A program made the translations under genes and the position numbers. A model generated the notes under the pieces. That model was given only the letters and a program-made list of their open reading frames with translations, had not been told where the DNA came from and did no database searches. Positions 29,621 to 39,497 of a DNA stretch of 64,000 nucleotides are shown here, piece after piece. The number at the start of each line of letters is the position of its first letter. Positions within the stretch are counted from its first letter, which is position 1. The DNA is taken from contig NZ_CASEXV010000060.1 of NCBI RefSeq assembly GCF_949292005.1, positions 1 to 64,000 of the forward strand, given 5' to 3'. This DNA is from an uncultured Bifidobacterium sp. GTDB taxonomy: Bacteria > Actinomycetota > Actinomycetes > Actinomycetales > Bifidobacteriaceae.

Positions 29621-31111
29621 TCAGCGATAATCCTGCGCCGCGCGCAACCGGATGTTGAGAACCACGCGGGTTCCGCCCTCATGGCGCGGCTCCCATCGGA
29701 TATTCCCTCCAAAGTCATTGGTGACGAAGGTGTTGATGATCTGGGTTCCCAGCCCCGAACCGGACGATCGCGCCATCCCATTCGACTCCTCCGACTCCAG
29801 GCCGGATCCATCATCCTCGACGACGACATTGAGATTGTTGCCGCTTCTTCCCACGGACACCGTGATCTCGCCGTTGCGACGACCTTCGTATCCGTGTTCC
29901 ACCGCATTGGTGATAAGCTCCGTCAGCACCAATGACAGCGGAGTGGCGTCCTGCGCGGGCATCATTCCGAATCGTCCCACATATCCTATATGGATGTTCT
30001 GGTCGCTCATGGATGCGAGATCGACGCTCATCCTCAGAAGCTTCGTGATGACCTTGTCGAAATCCACGATCTCATCGGCTGTCTGGCTGAGGCCCTCATG
30101 AACCATCGCGATGGTCTGGATACGGCGCTGCGCCTCCGCGAGCTCCTTCCTCACCTCCTCGGACTTGGTGTTGCGGGCCTGCAGCCTCAGCAACGCCGAC
30201 ACCGCCTGAAGATTGTTCTTTACGCGATGGTGAATCTCCGAAATGGTCGCGTCCTTGGTCTGCAGCTCCTGTTCCCGACGCCGGATCTCAGTCACATCGC
30301 GGCACAGGATGATGGCACCCGTCCTCCCCATCTCATCCCATAACGGCAGGGATCGCATGGACACGGCGGACCGATTAGCGACCAGCTCAGAATCGACGGC
30401 GGCCTTCCCGCTAAGCACCAACGGAAGGCTTTCGGGAACCGGATCCTTGGCGTGGAGCAGCTGCGTGCCGATCTCACTAAGATAATGCCCCTGCATGGTT
30501 TCCAAAGACCCCAGCCTACGGAAGCAGCTGATGGCGTTCGGCGAAGCGTAGCGCACTATTCCCTCATTCGTCACGAGGATGAAACCGTCGGCCACACGTG
30601 CCACGTGCCGTTGACTCATCACCGGATTGTTGTAGGGGAACTGCTCACGGGCGATCATCTGGAAGAGGATCTTGCCCGCATTGATGCTTTCGCTCTCGTA
30701 CCGTCCGTTGGACTCCCTCGTCGCCATATTGGTCTGACGGACGACCACGCCCAAGGTCCTCCCCTCGTGACGGACCGGCGTGTACACATTGCACACCTCG
30801 GATCTGCCCACAAGTGTCAGACCCTCGGATTTCACGGGCTTCGTCGATTCCATGACCTCATCGAGCTCGCTGGCCATATCCGAATCGACCTCATGTCCGA
30901 CCACATCATCCACGCGCAGCGTCATAACGGTCGAGGGACGGCATTGCTCGGCCACGACATACCGGCCGTCACCGCGTCTCATGACAAGAAGAAGATCGGC
31001 AAAGCTCAGATCCGCGATGACCTGCCAATCGGCCACCAGTTGATGAAGCCATTCACGGTCGCCATCGGACAAGTCCGGACGGGTGGAGAGAATTTGGGTG
31101 AAGTCCGCCAT
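29621..31111 (-). CDS. pdtaS: PdtaS-type soluble sensor histidine kinase
   Basis: This is a 496-residue cytoplasmic kinase with no membrane helix. An N-terminal GAF-like domain (about 1-150) and a PAS-like domain (about 180-290, 'DGFILVTNEGIVRYASPNA') precede a HisKA_2 dimerisation part with the phospho-acceptor in 'EIHHRVKNNLQAVSALL' near residue 308, and a HATPase domain with 'ELITNAVEHGY' and 'GSGLGTQI'. This matches PdtaS, which signals to the RNA-binding antiterminator PdtaR; no pdtaR lies in this window. The start is the ATG at 31111, with TATCAT eight bases upstream and no clear ribosome site. Confidence 0.92.
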   Translation of the reverse strand: MADFTQILSTRPDLSDGDREWLHQLVADWQVIADLSFADLLLVMRRGDGRYVVAEQCRPSTVMTLRVDDVVGHEVDSDMASELDEVMESTKPVKSEGLTLVGRSEVCNVYTPVRHEGRTLGVVVRQTNMATRESNGRYESESINAGKILFQMIAREQFPYNNPVMSQRHVARVADGFILVTNEGIVRYASPNAISCFRRLGSLETMQGHYLSEIGTQLLHAKDPVPESLPLVLSGKAAVDSELVANRSAVSMRSLPLWDEMGRTGAIILCRDVTEIRRREQELQTKDATISEIHHRVKNNLQAVSALLRLQARNTKSEEVRKELAEAQRRIQTIAMVHEGLSQTADEIVDFDKVITKLLRMSVDLASMSDQNIHIGYVGRFGMMPAQDATPLSLVLTELITNAVEHGYEGRRNGEITVSVGRSGNNLNVVVEDDGSGLESEESNGMARSSGSGLGTQIINTFVTNDFGGNIRWEPRHEGGTRVVLNIRLRAAQDYR

Positions 31112-31267
31112 AATCACCAATGATACGCAGGCCGTAGCCACAGCACCCGCCGGATCCGCCGCATAATGCCGCCGAGTGAATGACGCGGCATGCGTCGCTT
31201 CGACGGCCCAGAATTGGCTTGATCGACGGATCGCACATCCCATCGCCGTCGGCGGGGCCATGTGGAA

Positions 31268-31312
31268 TTGACACATCGTACGGTTACGGTATCGTAGGTT
31301 ACGGTTCCGTAA
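31268..31312 (+). promoter_or_regulatory. Promoter with tandem TTACGG/CCGTAA operators
   Basis: TTGACA (31268-31273) serves as -35 with TATCGT (31290-31295) as -10. Two adjacent 15-base repeats differ at two positions: GGTTACGGTATCGTA (31282-31296) and GGTTACGGTTCCGTA (31297-31311). The second contains the perfect 14-base inverted repeat TTACGGTTCCGTAA (31299-31312); the first is an imperfect copy over the -10. This resembles a TetR-family double operator. Confidence 0.6.
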
Positions 31313-31330
31313 TAAGTCATTGGAGGGCCA

Positions 31331-32260
31331 ATGGATCCCGAGCCACACGAGGCGTCCCATGAGATGCCGCAACAGACCACAACAACCACACCGCCCGCGC
31401 CCGCAGCCCCCGCGAGGACCGAGGTTCAACAGGCCATTATGGAGGCCCGCCAGGGGAAGGCCGCGGAAATACGCGCACGCGCACGCCTGAAGGCCGACAG
31501 AATCGAACGGCGTTCCCGACTTCGCGTGGCCAAGGTTCTCACAACCGCCGACTCCAAGGCCCAGCATGTTCTGGACCCCACCAGCGGAACACCCCGGAAG
31601 GTCCGTCTCGACGTTCACGGACGTCCGAAGCCCCTTCTTCGTGGATGGATCCATGCGGCCACCGCACCCCTGGCGCTGGCGGCCGGAATCGTCCTCATCT
31701 GCCTCGCGCACGGCACCGGATTGAAATGGGCCTGCGCGGTCTTCATGACAGCGTCGTTGATTCTTTTCACCAATTCGGCGGCCTACCATCTGGGAGACTG
31801 GTCCCCCACCACGACCGGGGTGCTGCGTCGCATCGACCACGTCAACATCTTCCTGCTCATCGCCGGCACCTACACGCCCGTGGCCTTCGCGCTTCCATCA
31901 TTGTGGCGCGATGGCATCATCATAGGAATGTGGTCGTGCACTCTCGTGGCTCTTGTCATCCATGTGATATGGATCAGCGCTCCACGTTGGTTGTATGTGC
32001 TCGTGTACATCATCTTTGGTGTCTCCGGCGTCGCTCTCATGGGGATGTTCTGGATCTCCCCCGCAGCGGGACCCACCGTCGTCATCCTCATCGCATCGGG
32101 AGGGTTGTGCTACATCGCGGGAGCCATCGTCTACGCCCTTCGCCACCCCGACCCCTGGCCACGCGTTTTTGGATTCCATGAGATTTTCCATCTCGGCACC
32201 GTCGCCGGATTCGCCTGCCATATGGTGGCGATCTACATGGTTATCGTCCAGTTGAGATAG
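31331..32260 (+). CDS. Hemolysin III / TrhA (PAQR) family membrane protein
   Basis: Members of this family (YqfA/TrhA/HlyIII) are seven-helix membrane proteins related to PAQR receptors and are tied to membrane-energy or fatty-acid homeostasis. The 309-residue protein has a 100-residue charged cytoplasmic N-terminal arm, longer than usual, then seven helices. The putative metal site is visible: 'TNSAAYHL' near residue 145, 'RIDHVNIFLLIAGTYTP' near 167, and 'FHEIFHLGTVAGFACH' near 282, which supply the conserved Ser, His and Asp residues. TTGGAGGG precedes the ATG. The gene sits behind a double operator and ends at a very long terminator. Confidence 0.88.
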   Translation: MDPEPHEASHEMPQQTTTTTPPAPAAPARTEVQQAIMEARQGKAAEIRARARLKADRIERRSRLRVAKVLTTADSKAQHVLDPTSGTPRKVRLDVHGRPKPLLRGWIHAATAPLALAAGIVLICLAHGTGLKWACAVFMTASLILFTNSAAYHLGDWSPTTTGVLRRIDHVNIFLLIAGTYTPVAFALPSLWRDGIIIGMWSCTLVALVIHVIWISAPRWLYVLVYIIFGVSGVALMGMFWISPAAGPTVVILIASGGLCYIAGAIVYALRHPDPWPRVFGFHEIFHLGTVAGFACHMVAIYMVIVQLR

Positions 32261-32276
32261 TTCTCCGCGCCCACAC

Positions 32277-32318
32277 GTGGCCCCATACACATGGCCCCAT
32301 ACACATGGCCCCATACAC
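32277..32318. repeat. Three 14-bp tandem repeats
   Basis: Three head-to-tail copies of RTGGCCCCATACAC occupy 32277-32290, 32291-32304 and 32305-32318, the first starting with G instead of A. They run straight into the terminator stem between the hemolysin III gene and greA. Confidence 0.9.
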
Positions 32319-32368
32319 GACGGGGGCGTTTCCGACCTGATGATGGATGGTCGGAGACGCCCCCGTCG
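32318..32368. terminator. Strong bidirectional terminator hairpin
   Basis: A 20-bp stem with a single G-T wobble (32318-32337 with 32349-32368; arm CGACGGGGGCGTTTCCGACC) has an 11-base loop. It lies between the convergent hemolysin III gene and greA. Confidence 0.85.
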
Positions 32369-32388
32369 CCGTGTCTACAAACGCGGGA

Positions 32389-32868
32389 CTACTCCAACGG
32401 ACGTGCGTCCTTGATTATCACGGAGATATCCCGGCCATTGGGTGCCTTGTAGGTCACGGTCTCGCCGTTGTGCGCGCCGACGATAGCGGCCCCCATCGGC
32501 GAGTCGGTGCTGACCACATCGTAATCGGTCGCAACGGAGATATCGCGCGAGCCCAGCACGTACGTCATCTCGCGACCGGCGAGCTCCAGCACGACCACGG
32601 ATCCATTGCCCACCGTGCCGGTCTTCGGAGCGTGAAGAATCTTCGCGTTGCGGAGTTTGACGGTCAACTCGTTGATCCGCCCCTCATTCTTGCCCTGCTC
32701 CTCGCGCGCCGCCTGATATCCACCGTTCTCCGACAGGTCGCCCTCCGCGCGGGCAGCCGCTATACGCTCGGTAATCTCCTCGCGGTACTCGCCCTCCCTA
32801 TGGGCGAGCTCCTCCTTCAACGTGTCGTACGCCTTCTGTGTCAGAAGCACGACCTTCTCATCAGCCAT
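32389..32868 (-). CDS. greA: Transcription elongation factor GreA
   Basis: GreA enters the secondary channel of RNA polymerase and induces cleavage of backtracked RNA. The 159-residue protein has an N-terminal coiled coil with the tip acidic residues in 'ARAEGDLSENGGYQAA' (residues about 40-55), then an FKBP-like C-terminal domain ('APNGRDISVIIKDARPL'). The stop codon lies 20 bases from the terminator stem. It is downstream of the FKBP-type isomerase gene on the same strand. Confidence 0.97.
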   Translation of the reverse strand: MADEKVVLLTQKAYDTLKEELAHREGEYREEITERIAAARAEGDLSENGGYQAAREEQGKNEGRINELTVKLRNAKILHAPKTGTVGNGSVVVLELAGREMTYVLGSRDISVATDYDVVSTDSPMGAAIVGAHNGETVTYKAPNGRDISVIIKDARPLE

Positions 32869-33006
32869 GATGACAACCTCCTCAATCCATTAATCATGCG
32901 GCAAACGAACAGCCGCGGTCGACATCGCCAGGAATGGGTCGACCGCTTCCGCGTCCCTATACGGAGGGAGGCGCCGAATCTCTCCGGCGCCTCCCCGAGA
33001 CCACCG

Positions 33007-33414
33007 TCAACGAGTCGATACGATGTCGATAACAAAAACCAAAGTGTCCGTTCCACCAATCCCAGCCTGCGGAACACCACGAGATCCATAGCCATACTCC
33101 GGGGGAATGGACACAACGAGGCGGGAACCCACATTATGCCCGGGAACGGTGCGGTCCCAGCCCTTGATGACCTGTCCGACACCAATGCCGAAGCTCGCGG
33201 GGCTGTGCCTGTCGAAACTCGAGTCGAAAGGCGTGGAGCCACCCCACACGACACCATGGTAGTTGACCGTAACGGTATCGCCCGGACGCACCACGGGACC
33301 ATCCCCCTCAACGAGCTCAACCACCCGCAGACCCGCGGGCGGTAGCTCGACGGGGAAGGAGATCACCGGCGACGAGCCGAACTCCGCATTCACCTCAGGC
33401 ATGGTCTTTTCCAT
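33007..33414 (-). CDS. FKBP-type peptidyl-prolyl cis-trans isomerase
   Basis: This single-domain isomerase speeds proline cis/trans turning during protein folding. The 135-residue protein shows the FKBP core: 'GDTVTVNYHGVVWGG' near residue 43, 'FDSSFDR', 'VIKGWDRTVPG' near residue 82, and 'IPPEYGYG' near residue 103. No signal peptide is seen, so it is cytoplasmic. AAGGAG precedes the ATG. greA follows 138 bases downstream and a small membrane-protein gene lies upstream. Confidence 0.93.
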   Translation of the reverse strand: MEKTMPEVNAEFGSSPVISFPVELPPAGLRVVELVEGDGPVVRPGDTVTVNYHGVVWGGSTPFDSSFDRHSPASFGIGVGQVIKGWDRTVPGHNVGSRLVVSIPPEYGYGSRGVPQAGIGGTDTLVFVIDIVSTR

Positions 33415-33523
33415 AACATCTCCTTTCGGACAATGTCCACCAGAATATCACCACCCGCCCGATCGCAGAAGTCAATATGCGTGCGGAAACATTATGCGAC
33501 CCGCACACAAGGGTCCGGGAGCC

Positions 33524-34087
33524 TCAGTAGATCATCGAAAACATGCTCACCGCATAGAACAGACCGACGCCTGCCATCAGCACGACAACCGCGCCTGCCA
33601 CGAAGGCGAGGACGGGCCGCCGAGACAGCCGTTCCCCAACCATCGTGGCCGCGCCGAAGGCGAGGAATCCCCAGACCGCGCTGTTGAACCCCACGGACAA
33701 TGTCTGTCCGCCGGCCAGAGCCGCCCCACCCTGCGCCATCACCAAGGAATCGATCAGGGAGACGACGACGAGGAACCCCCACAGCCCAAAACCGACAAAA
33801 CCGCATACAGCCGCGACAAGTGGCCTGTACCTGTCACGGAAGCGCGCGGACAGGGACTGCGCGAGCCAGAGCAGTGCGAAACCCGCCGTCACCGCGAAGG
33901 CGACCGCCACGAGGCACGCCACCATCATCCAAGGAACCAGTGCGACGACACCATTGATCATGATCATGTACAGCGGAGCCGCGATAATCTCCCCAGCGCA
34001 TAGAACGCAGGCGACAACCACATTCTGCGCAAGAACCAGCGGAGCGTTCCCACGGCGAGATTCCTGCCTGTTTCTTTCCAATGGCAT
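33524..34087 (-). CDS. Small polytopic membrane protein of unknown function
   Basis: I do not recognise the family. The 187-residue protein has a short basic N terminus and about five hydrophobic segments (roughly residues 16-40, 43-80, 88-112, 125-147 and 158-182), with few charged residues between them. It precedes the FKBP gene with about 110 bases between and follows the tRNA-Leu gene. CGATGAAAGGACC before the ATG provides a ribosome site. Nothing in the sequence points to a transported substrate. Confidence 0.6.
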   Translation of the reverse strand: MPLERNRQESRRGNAPLVLAQNVVVACVLCAGEIIAAPLYMIMINGVVALVPWMMVACLVAVAFAVTAGFALLWLAQSLSARFRDRYRPLVAAVCGFVGFGLWGFLVVVSLIDSLVMAQGGAALAGGQTLSVGFNSAVWGFLAFGAATMVGERLSRRPVLAFVAGAVVVLMAGVGLFYAVSMFSMIY

Positions 34088-34179
34088 AACGGTCCTTTCA
34101 TCGGACGGCTCTGACCTTCCGCGGCGTGTCCACCAAGGTCACGGAGTCCACCAGATACGGAGTCCACCAGACCAGCGCG

Positions 34180-34261
34180 TGCCCCCTGCGGGGTTCGAAC
34201 CCGCATGCCTTGCGGCGGCGGATTTTAAGTCCGCAGCGTCTGCCAGTTCCGCCAAGGGGGC
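34180..34261 (-). tRNA. tRNA-Leu (anticodon TAA)
   Basis: An 82-base class II tRNA reads from 34261 down to 34180. The 7-bp acceptor stem pairs GCCCCCT with AGGGGGC, the anticodon stem is GCGGA/TCCGC around CTTAAAA (anticodon TAA), and the T arm is GCGGG-TTCGAAC-CCCGC. The long variable arm and the D-loop GG are as expected for leucine. The 3' CCA is not encoded. Confidence 0.96.
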
Positions 34262-34357
34262 GGATGAGCCGTCTCACAACGATGACTCCGACGAGGACAC
34301 CTTACCGCACGCCATGTCCTCGTCAGTCACGGAATGTCGGTCCGACCACCGGATTGG

Positions 34358-35365
34358 TCAGCCACGGGCCTCCAGCAAACGCCTCCCATAGTCGACGACA
34401 ATCCCATCAAGAAGTCCATGCTCACTGGCCATGAAGGAGTCGATGACCACGCCATGGTCGTCGCGCGCCGCCCGAGACACACGGTCGAGCACCCGTGACC
34501 ATACCAACGCCCCACCACCAACGACATCCACGCGACCAGGGTGGATCGCCCGATATGTCGATCTCTGCGCACGCGTCATGCGAAGGAAGCGATCGTTGAC
34601 GGCGAACGCCGTGGACAGCGGAAGCTGGGCCCCATCAACGGCGGCATGGTCGTACTCCTTCAACCCCAGCGCCAGAGCCGCCATGGTGGTGACGGTTCCC
34701 GAAACACCGATGATGCCATGCGCGTCACCGGCATGAACATGCTCGAATGCCTCATCGATATGCGCATCGATGTCCTCAACGGCCGCGTCAATCTCGTCCT
34801 GCGTGGGAGGGTCGGAGCGCAGATGGCGTTCCGTCATCCGCACGGAACCGATGTTCATGGAAAAGGCCTCCCGCACCGAGGTCGATGGCGTTGACAGGCC
34901 ATCCCCTCCGATGACCATCTCCGTGGAGCCTCCCCCAAGATCGACCACAAGATAGGGTGGCTCGACGGACGATCTGTCGACGATTCCGGTTGCGGCCAGA
35001 AAGCTCAGATCGGCCTCCTCCGTTCCCGAAATCACCTCGGGACGCACTCCAAGAATCGATTCAATCCCATCCTCGAACTCCTCTCGATTCGCGGCGTCGC
35101 GCGTGGCCGATGTCGCCACGAAACGCAGACCGTCGACCGGATGCTCCCGAAGAACCACAGCGAACTCTCGAGCCGCCTCATAGGTTCGATCCAAAGCCTC
35201 CGCCGCGAAGCGATGCGTGTGGTCCACATCCTGTCCAAGACGCACCACACGCAGCATCCTTGGGACGACATCCACGATCCGCCCATCGGAACACACCCTC
35301 GACACTTTGAGACGAATCGAATTCGTCCCGCAATCGATTCCTGCGACGACCACCGAATCCGACAT
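34358..35365 (-). CDS. ppx: Exopolyphosphatase / pppGpp phosphohydrolase (Ppx/GppA family)
   Basis: This 335-residue protein of the actin-like ASKHA fold removes phosphate from polyphosphate and/or pppGpp. The N-terminal phosphate-binding loop 'GIDCGTNSIRL' (residues about 8-18), 'VDLGGGSTEMVIGG' near residue 146 and 'GVSGTVTTMAALAL' near residue 220 are diagnostic. It is of the short actinobacterial type without the C-terminal HD domain of E. coli Ppx. The ATG at 35365 has GGAGGGAAGG ahead. It ends the eno-ftsB-DUF501-ppx run that is also found in mycobacteria. Confidence 0.92.
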   Translation of the reverse strand: MSDSVVVAGIDCGTNSIRLKVSRVCSDGRIVDVVPRMLRVVRLGQDVDHTHRFAAEALDRTYEAAREFAVVLREHPVDGLRFVATSATRDAANREEFEDGIESILGVRPEVISGTEEADLSFLAATGIVDRSSVEPPYLVVDLGGGSTEMVIGGDGLSTPSTSVREAFSMNIGSVRMTERHLRSDPPTQDEIDAAVEDIDAHIDEAFEHVHAGDAHGIIGVSGTVTTMAALALGLKEYDHAAVDGAQLPLSTAFAVNDRFLRMTRAQRSTYRAIHPGRVDVVGGGALVWSRVLDRVSRAARDDHGVVIDSFMASEHGLLDGIVVDYGRRLLEARG

Positions 35366-35405
35366 CACAACCTTCCCTCCATCACATCGTCCACCATGCC
35401 ACTCA

Positions 35406-36011
35406 TCACGCGCATCGGCACACCGACGGCGAAAACTCATCCGACATCGCATCCAGTGCGAGATCACCGATGGGATTCGCTCCCGGACCCATGACGAGGC
35501 TCTGGGCCACCAACGCGTGAAGGCACTTGACCCTGACCGGCATTCCCCCGGCGCTCACCGCGGACACATGTTCCTCATCATCGCCGACAAGAGCGGCTAT
35601 CCTATGCCGGAAAGCGCGATATAACCCATGGGCCCTGACATATCCGGACCGTAGCTCCTCATCCGCAGCAAGACGATCGTTGAACCGCCGCATGACGCCA
35701 TCGGCCTCAAGATGGGACGCGGCCTTCACCGCCGAAGGACCGGTCAGATAGCACGTGGTGGGAAAGGGAACGCCGCCCGGCAACAGCGGCCGCGTGATCA
35801 CGGCAAGAGGGCGCCCGCACACGCATCTGGCCCCGACGGCAAGCATCCCGCGCGGGAAGCGACCCAACTGGCTGTGAACAATGGACACATCCTCCTGCGA
35901 CGCCCTGTGATCCAGAATATGTCGCGCCAGTTCGGCCATCCACCGCGTGTCCCGCTCGTTAAGCGGTATGTCGGCCGCCACCGTCGGCGCCGATGATTCA
36001 TTCACCACCAT
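35406..36011 (-). CDS. DUF501 family protein
   Basis: The 201-residue protein belongs to DUF501, whose function is unknown. Features include an N-terminal helical part, 'CVCGRPLAVITRP' near residue 64 with a Cys pair, 'PFPTTCYLTGP' near residue 82 and 'RVKCLHALVAQSLVMGPGANPIGD' (split here by position about 158-182), plus a C-terminal Cys pair. The conserved Cys and His suggest metal binding (inference). It lies between ftsB and ppx, as in other actinobacteria. The ATG at 36011 follows GGAGA; TTG at 36014 is an alternative. Confidence 0.85.
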   Translation of the reverse strand: MVVNESSAPTVAADIPLNERDTRWMAELARHILDHRASQEDVSIVHSQLGRFPRGMLAVGARCVCGRPLAVITRPLLPGGVPFPTTCYLTGPSAVKAASHLEADGVMRRFNDRLAADEELRSGYVRAHGLYRAFRHRIAALVGDDEEHVSAVSAGGMPVRVKCLHALVAQSLVMGPGANPIGDLALDAMSDEFSPSVCRCA

Positions 36012-36044
36012 CAATCTCCGTTTCTCATACGCAATCAGAACACC

Positions 36045-36590
36045 CTACTCGGTCGATTCGCTCGACGCCGAGGAGGAAGACGAAGACGACGACGAAGAGG
36101 AGGACGAAGACGACGACGAAGACGTTCCGGTGGTCGACTTCGACGTCGGCTCATCCGCCTTCCTGATTCCATACGCCAATTCGCTGTACCACGGTATCGT
36201 CGATGCCGAGGATGTTGTGTCATCATCCTTGTCAAGCGATTGCGCGTTCGAAGACTTTCCCGACACGGACTCTGAATTGTTGACGTGGACCGACACCTCA
36301 CCGGGGAAGACGAAGCCCAGACGCTCCCGGGCCTGCGCAGTGACATAGGATTTGTCACTCCACCGCGCGATCTCATTCTCCAACGATCTCTTCTGCTCGA
36401 CCAGAGCGGCCTCCTGCCGCTTAAGACCATTGAGTTCCGCCAGATTCAGCGCATACGTGTGAAACGCCGACACAAGCTGTATCCCGCCCAACGCGAGAAT
36501 AATCACGGACACAACGAACGCCAGCGGGCCCGTGCCTCGAGACCTGCCGGAGGATTTCGACGCATCACGGGACCGCTTGGAACTTCTCAT
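36045..36590 (-). CDS. FtsB/DivIC family septum formation protein with poly-Ser tail
   Basis: FtsB/DivIC proteins are single-pass divisome components that work with FtsL and FtsQ outside the membrane. The 181-residue protein has a basic cytoplasmic start, a membrane helix (about 22-43), a coiled coil (about 50-80, 'LKRQEAALVEQKRSLENEI'), and then the conserved 'YVTAQARERLGFVFPGE'. The tail ends in 18 consecutive Ser codons (36069-36122) of mixed TCN type. Its place between eno and DUF501 is the standard actinobacterial order. The tail may span the wall or be heavily glycosylated (inference). Confidence 0.88.
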   Translation of the reverse strand: MRSSKRSRDASKSSGRSRGTGPLAFVVSVIILALGGIQLVSAFHTYALNLAELNGLKRQEAALVEQKRSLENEIARWSDKSYVTAQARERLGFVFPGEVSVHVNNSESVSGKSSNAQSLDKDDDTTSSASTIPWYSELAYGIRKADEPTSKSTTGTSSSSSSSSSSSSSSSSSSASSESTE

Positions 36591-36603
36591 AAAAACGACG
36601 GTA

Positions 36604-36634
36604 CCCGCCGCATTCGACGAGCGAACACGGCGGG
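36604..36634 (-). terminator. Hairpin between eno and ftsB
   Basis: CCCGCCG (36604-36610) pairs with CGGCGGG (36628-36634), with an inner TTCG/CGAA pair across a five-base loop. It lies after the eno stop and before the ftsB start, and could lower read-through from the highly expressed eno. Confidence 0.45.
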
Positions 36635-36659
36635 CCCCTAACCGATAATTCGGTATGAA

Positions 36660-37964
<1,305 letters not shown>

Positions 37965-38048
37965 TTACAACGTAGGTTGCGATAACGCTCTCCACACTAC
38001 TGGGATTTATGGACGATGCCACTGGATTCCGCGGCGGTTCGTTAGCCC

Positions 38049-38939
38049 TCACACCGGCATCCCATCCAAAAAGGCCAGCTCATCGAAGTCGAGCTTCAGC
38101 TGATTGGCGGCGACGTTGTCCACAACCTCCTCGACCGTACGGGCGCTGGGTATGACGATGACATGAGGATCCCTGGCCAGCTCCCAGGCCAACGCGACAC
38201 GCTGGTACGAACAATGCCGACGGGCGGCGACCTCACGGAACCTGTCCAGCAGGGAGTCATCGACCGGATCGAGGAATCCCCCCAGAGGCGAGAAACATAC
38301 GAACGCGCGCCCCATGTCGCACACATGCCCCAATGTCCGTTCCGGATCGCGGTACACGGGAGAGAATTGGTTCTGAACAGCCACCAAGGAGTCCCCGAGA
38401 ATGGAGCTGGCGATGTCGATGTCCGCAACACCCACGCGCGAGATTCCGACGTGGCGCACCAGACCCTCGTCGACAAAACTCCGCAAAGCCATCATCTGGC
38501 GCTCGTAGGGAAGTTGGGGATCATCGCAATGTGAATACAGCAGCGGAATCGAATCAACACCCAACCGCTGCATCGACTGATGGACATCGGCGAGCATGGT
38601 TTCCGGACGCGCGTCAGCACGCCAACCATACCGACCGTGGTCGTCAAGGGTCCTTCTCCAACCTGTTTTCGTCGCGACCAGAACATCGTCACGGGGACCA
38701 TTCCATGATGACAGCGCTTCGGCGACAAGGCTCTCCCCATACCCCAGATCCCCGGGAAGCCCGGAACCCGGCTGCGTCGGTAGGTAATAGGACCACGCCG
38801 TATCCACGTATCGCACCCCGGCGTCCAGCGCCGCATGGATCACCTCGATCGCGTGATCCCGCGACGGGCGTCCCTCCACCGCGAGCGCCATCGTCCCCAA
38901 GCCGATACGCCCTATCTCATATCCCGCCAGAACAGCCAT
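38049..38939 (-). CDS. Aldo/keto reductase
   Basis: This is an NAD(P)H-dependent oxidoreductase of the aldo/keto reductase superfamily, 296 residues. The catalytic tetrad is visible as Asp in 'RYVDTAWSYY' near residue 45, Tyr in the same segment, Lys in 'VATKTGW' near residue 92 and His in 'LLYSHCDDP' near residue 133. The cofactor end has 'VIPSARTVEEVVDN' near residue 262. The substrate is unknown. It lies downstream of a PhzA/B-like gene and an alpha/beta hydrolase in what looks like one transcription unit. Confidence 0.9.
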   Translation of the reverse strand: MAVLAGYEIGRIGLGTMALAVEGRPSRDHAIEVIHAALDAGVRYVDTAWSYYLPTQPGSGLPGDLGYGESLVAEALSSWNGPRDDVLVATKTGWRRTLDDHGRYGWRADARPETMLADVHQSMQRLGVDSIPLLYSHCDDPQLPYERQMMALRSFVDEGLVRHVGISRVGVADIDIASSILGDSLVAVQNQFSPVYRDPERTLGHVCDMGRAFVCFSPLGGFLDPVDDSLLDRFREVAARRHCSYQRVALAWELARDPHVIVIPSARTVEEVVDNVAANQLKLDFDELAFLDGMPV

Positions 38940-38978
38940 GCGTCCTCCTCTCCGCCGCCCATTGCCCGTCGGCTGCCA

Positions 38979-39497
38979 TCACTGGGGGAACTCACCCAGA
39001 TCGATTGTCGGCACGGTCATTCCCAACGCCCTCATCTCCACCACGGGATTCATGAACTCACGTTCACGGAAGATAAGTCCCTCCCTCATTTCGAATGAGT
39101 AGAGGAAATGATTGTCATAGCGGACGGGATCATGCCCGGGAAGAATCACTGTTCCCCCTCCGTCGGCCTCGGCCCACAGCCAGTCGGGATCGTCCGTGGT
39201 CCACACGCGCACGTTCCTCCACGTCCAATCGGGGAAATGCCTGCTCGACCACACATCATATTCGGCGATCCGCTCACGTCCTTGAACCGCGACGGGATGC
39301 CCTGAATCCGATGTCCACAATCCCGAGATGCCATCCTCGGTGAAAAGCTCATGCCGTCTGCGCAAGGCCTCGCCGTGTCCGGAGGAGAGATACCTCTCCA
39401 CCGTGGTGCGATTATCCGCGGCGCGATCATCGTCCACGGCCCGGTCGTCGCATGCGATTCGGCCATCGTCTGCCTCACTGCGGTCATTCATGCTCAT
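38979..39497 (-). CDS. PhzA/PhzB-like (NTF2-fold) protein
   Basis: The 172-residue protein aligns by eye with PhzA/PhzB of phenazine pathways: 'RRRHELFTEDGISGLWTSD' near residue 46, 'FPDWTWRNVRVW' near residue 90, and 'FREREFMNPVVEMRALG' near residue 145 follow the PhzB sequence pattern closely. PhzA/B condenses two ketone intermediates. No other phenazine gene is present, so the protein more likely acts on another small molecule. The ATG at 39497, with GGGGGGA ahead, overlaps the hydrolase stop by 14 bases; ATG 39491 is an alternative. The N-terminal 35 residues are very acidic and extra. Confidence 0.8.
   Translation of the reverse strand: MSMNDRSEADDGRIACDDRAVDDDRAADNRTTVERYLSSGHGEALRRRHELFTEDGISGLWTSDSGHPVAVQGRERIAEYDVWSSRHFPDWTWRNVRVWTTDDPDWLWAEADGGGTVILPGHDPVRYDNHFLYSFEMREGLIFREREFMNPVVEMRALGMTVPTIDLGEFPQ

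Noticed and set aside
36069..36122. Phase-variable contingency locus in the Ser tract
   Set aside because: The repeat unit is three bases, so length changes keep the frame. The codons are mixed, which lowers slippage.
38979..39497. A phenazine biosynthesis cluster
   Set aside because: Only a PhzA/B-like gene is present. None of PhzC-G is nearby, so phenazine production cannot be claimed.
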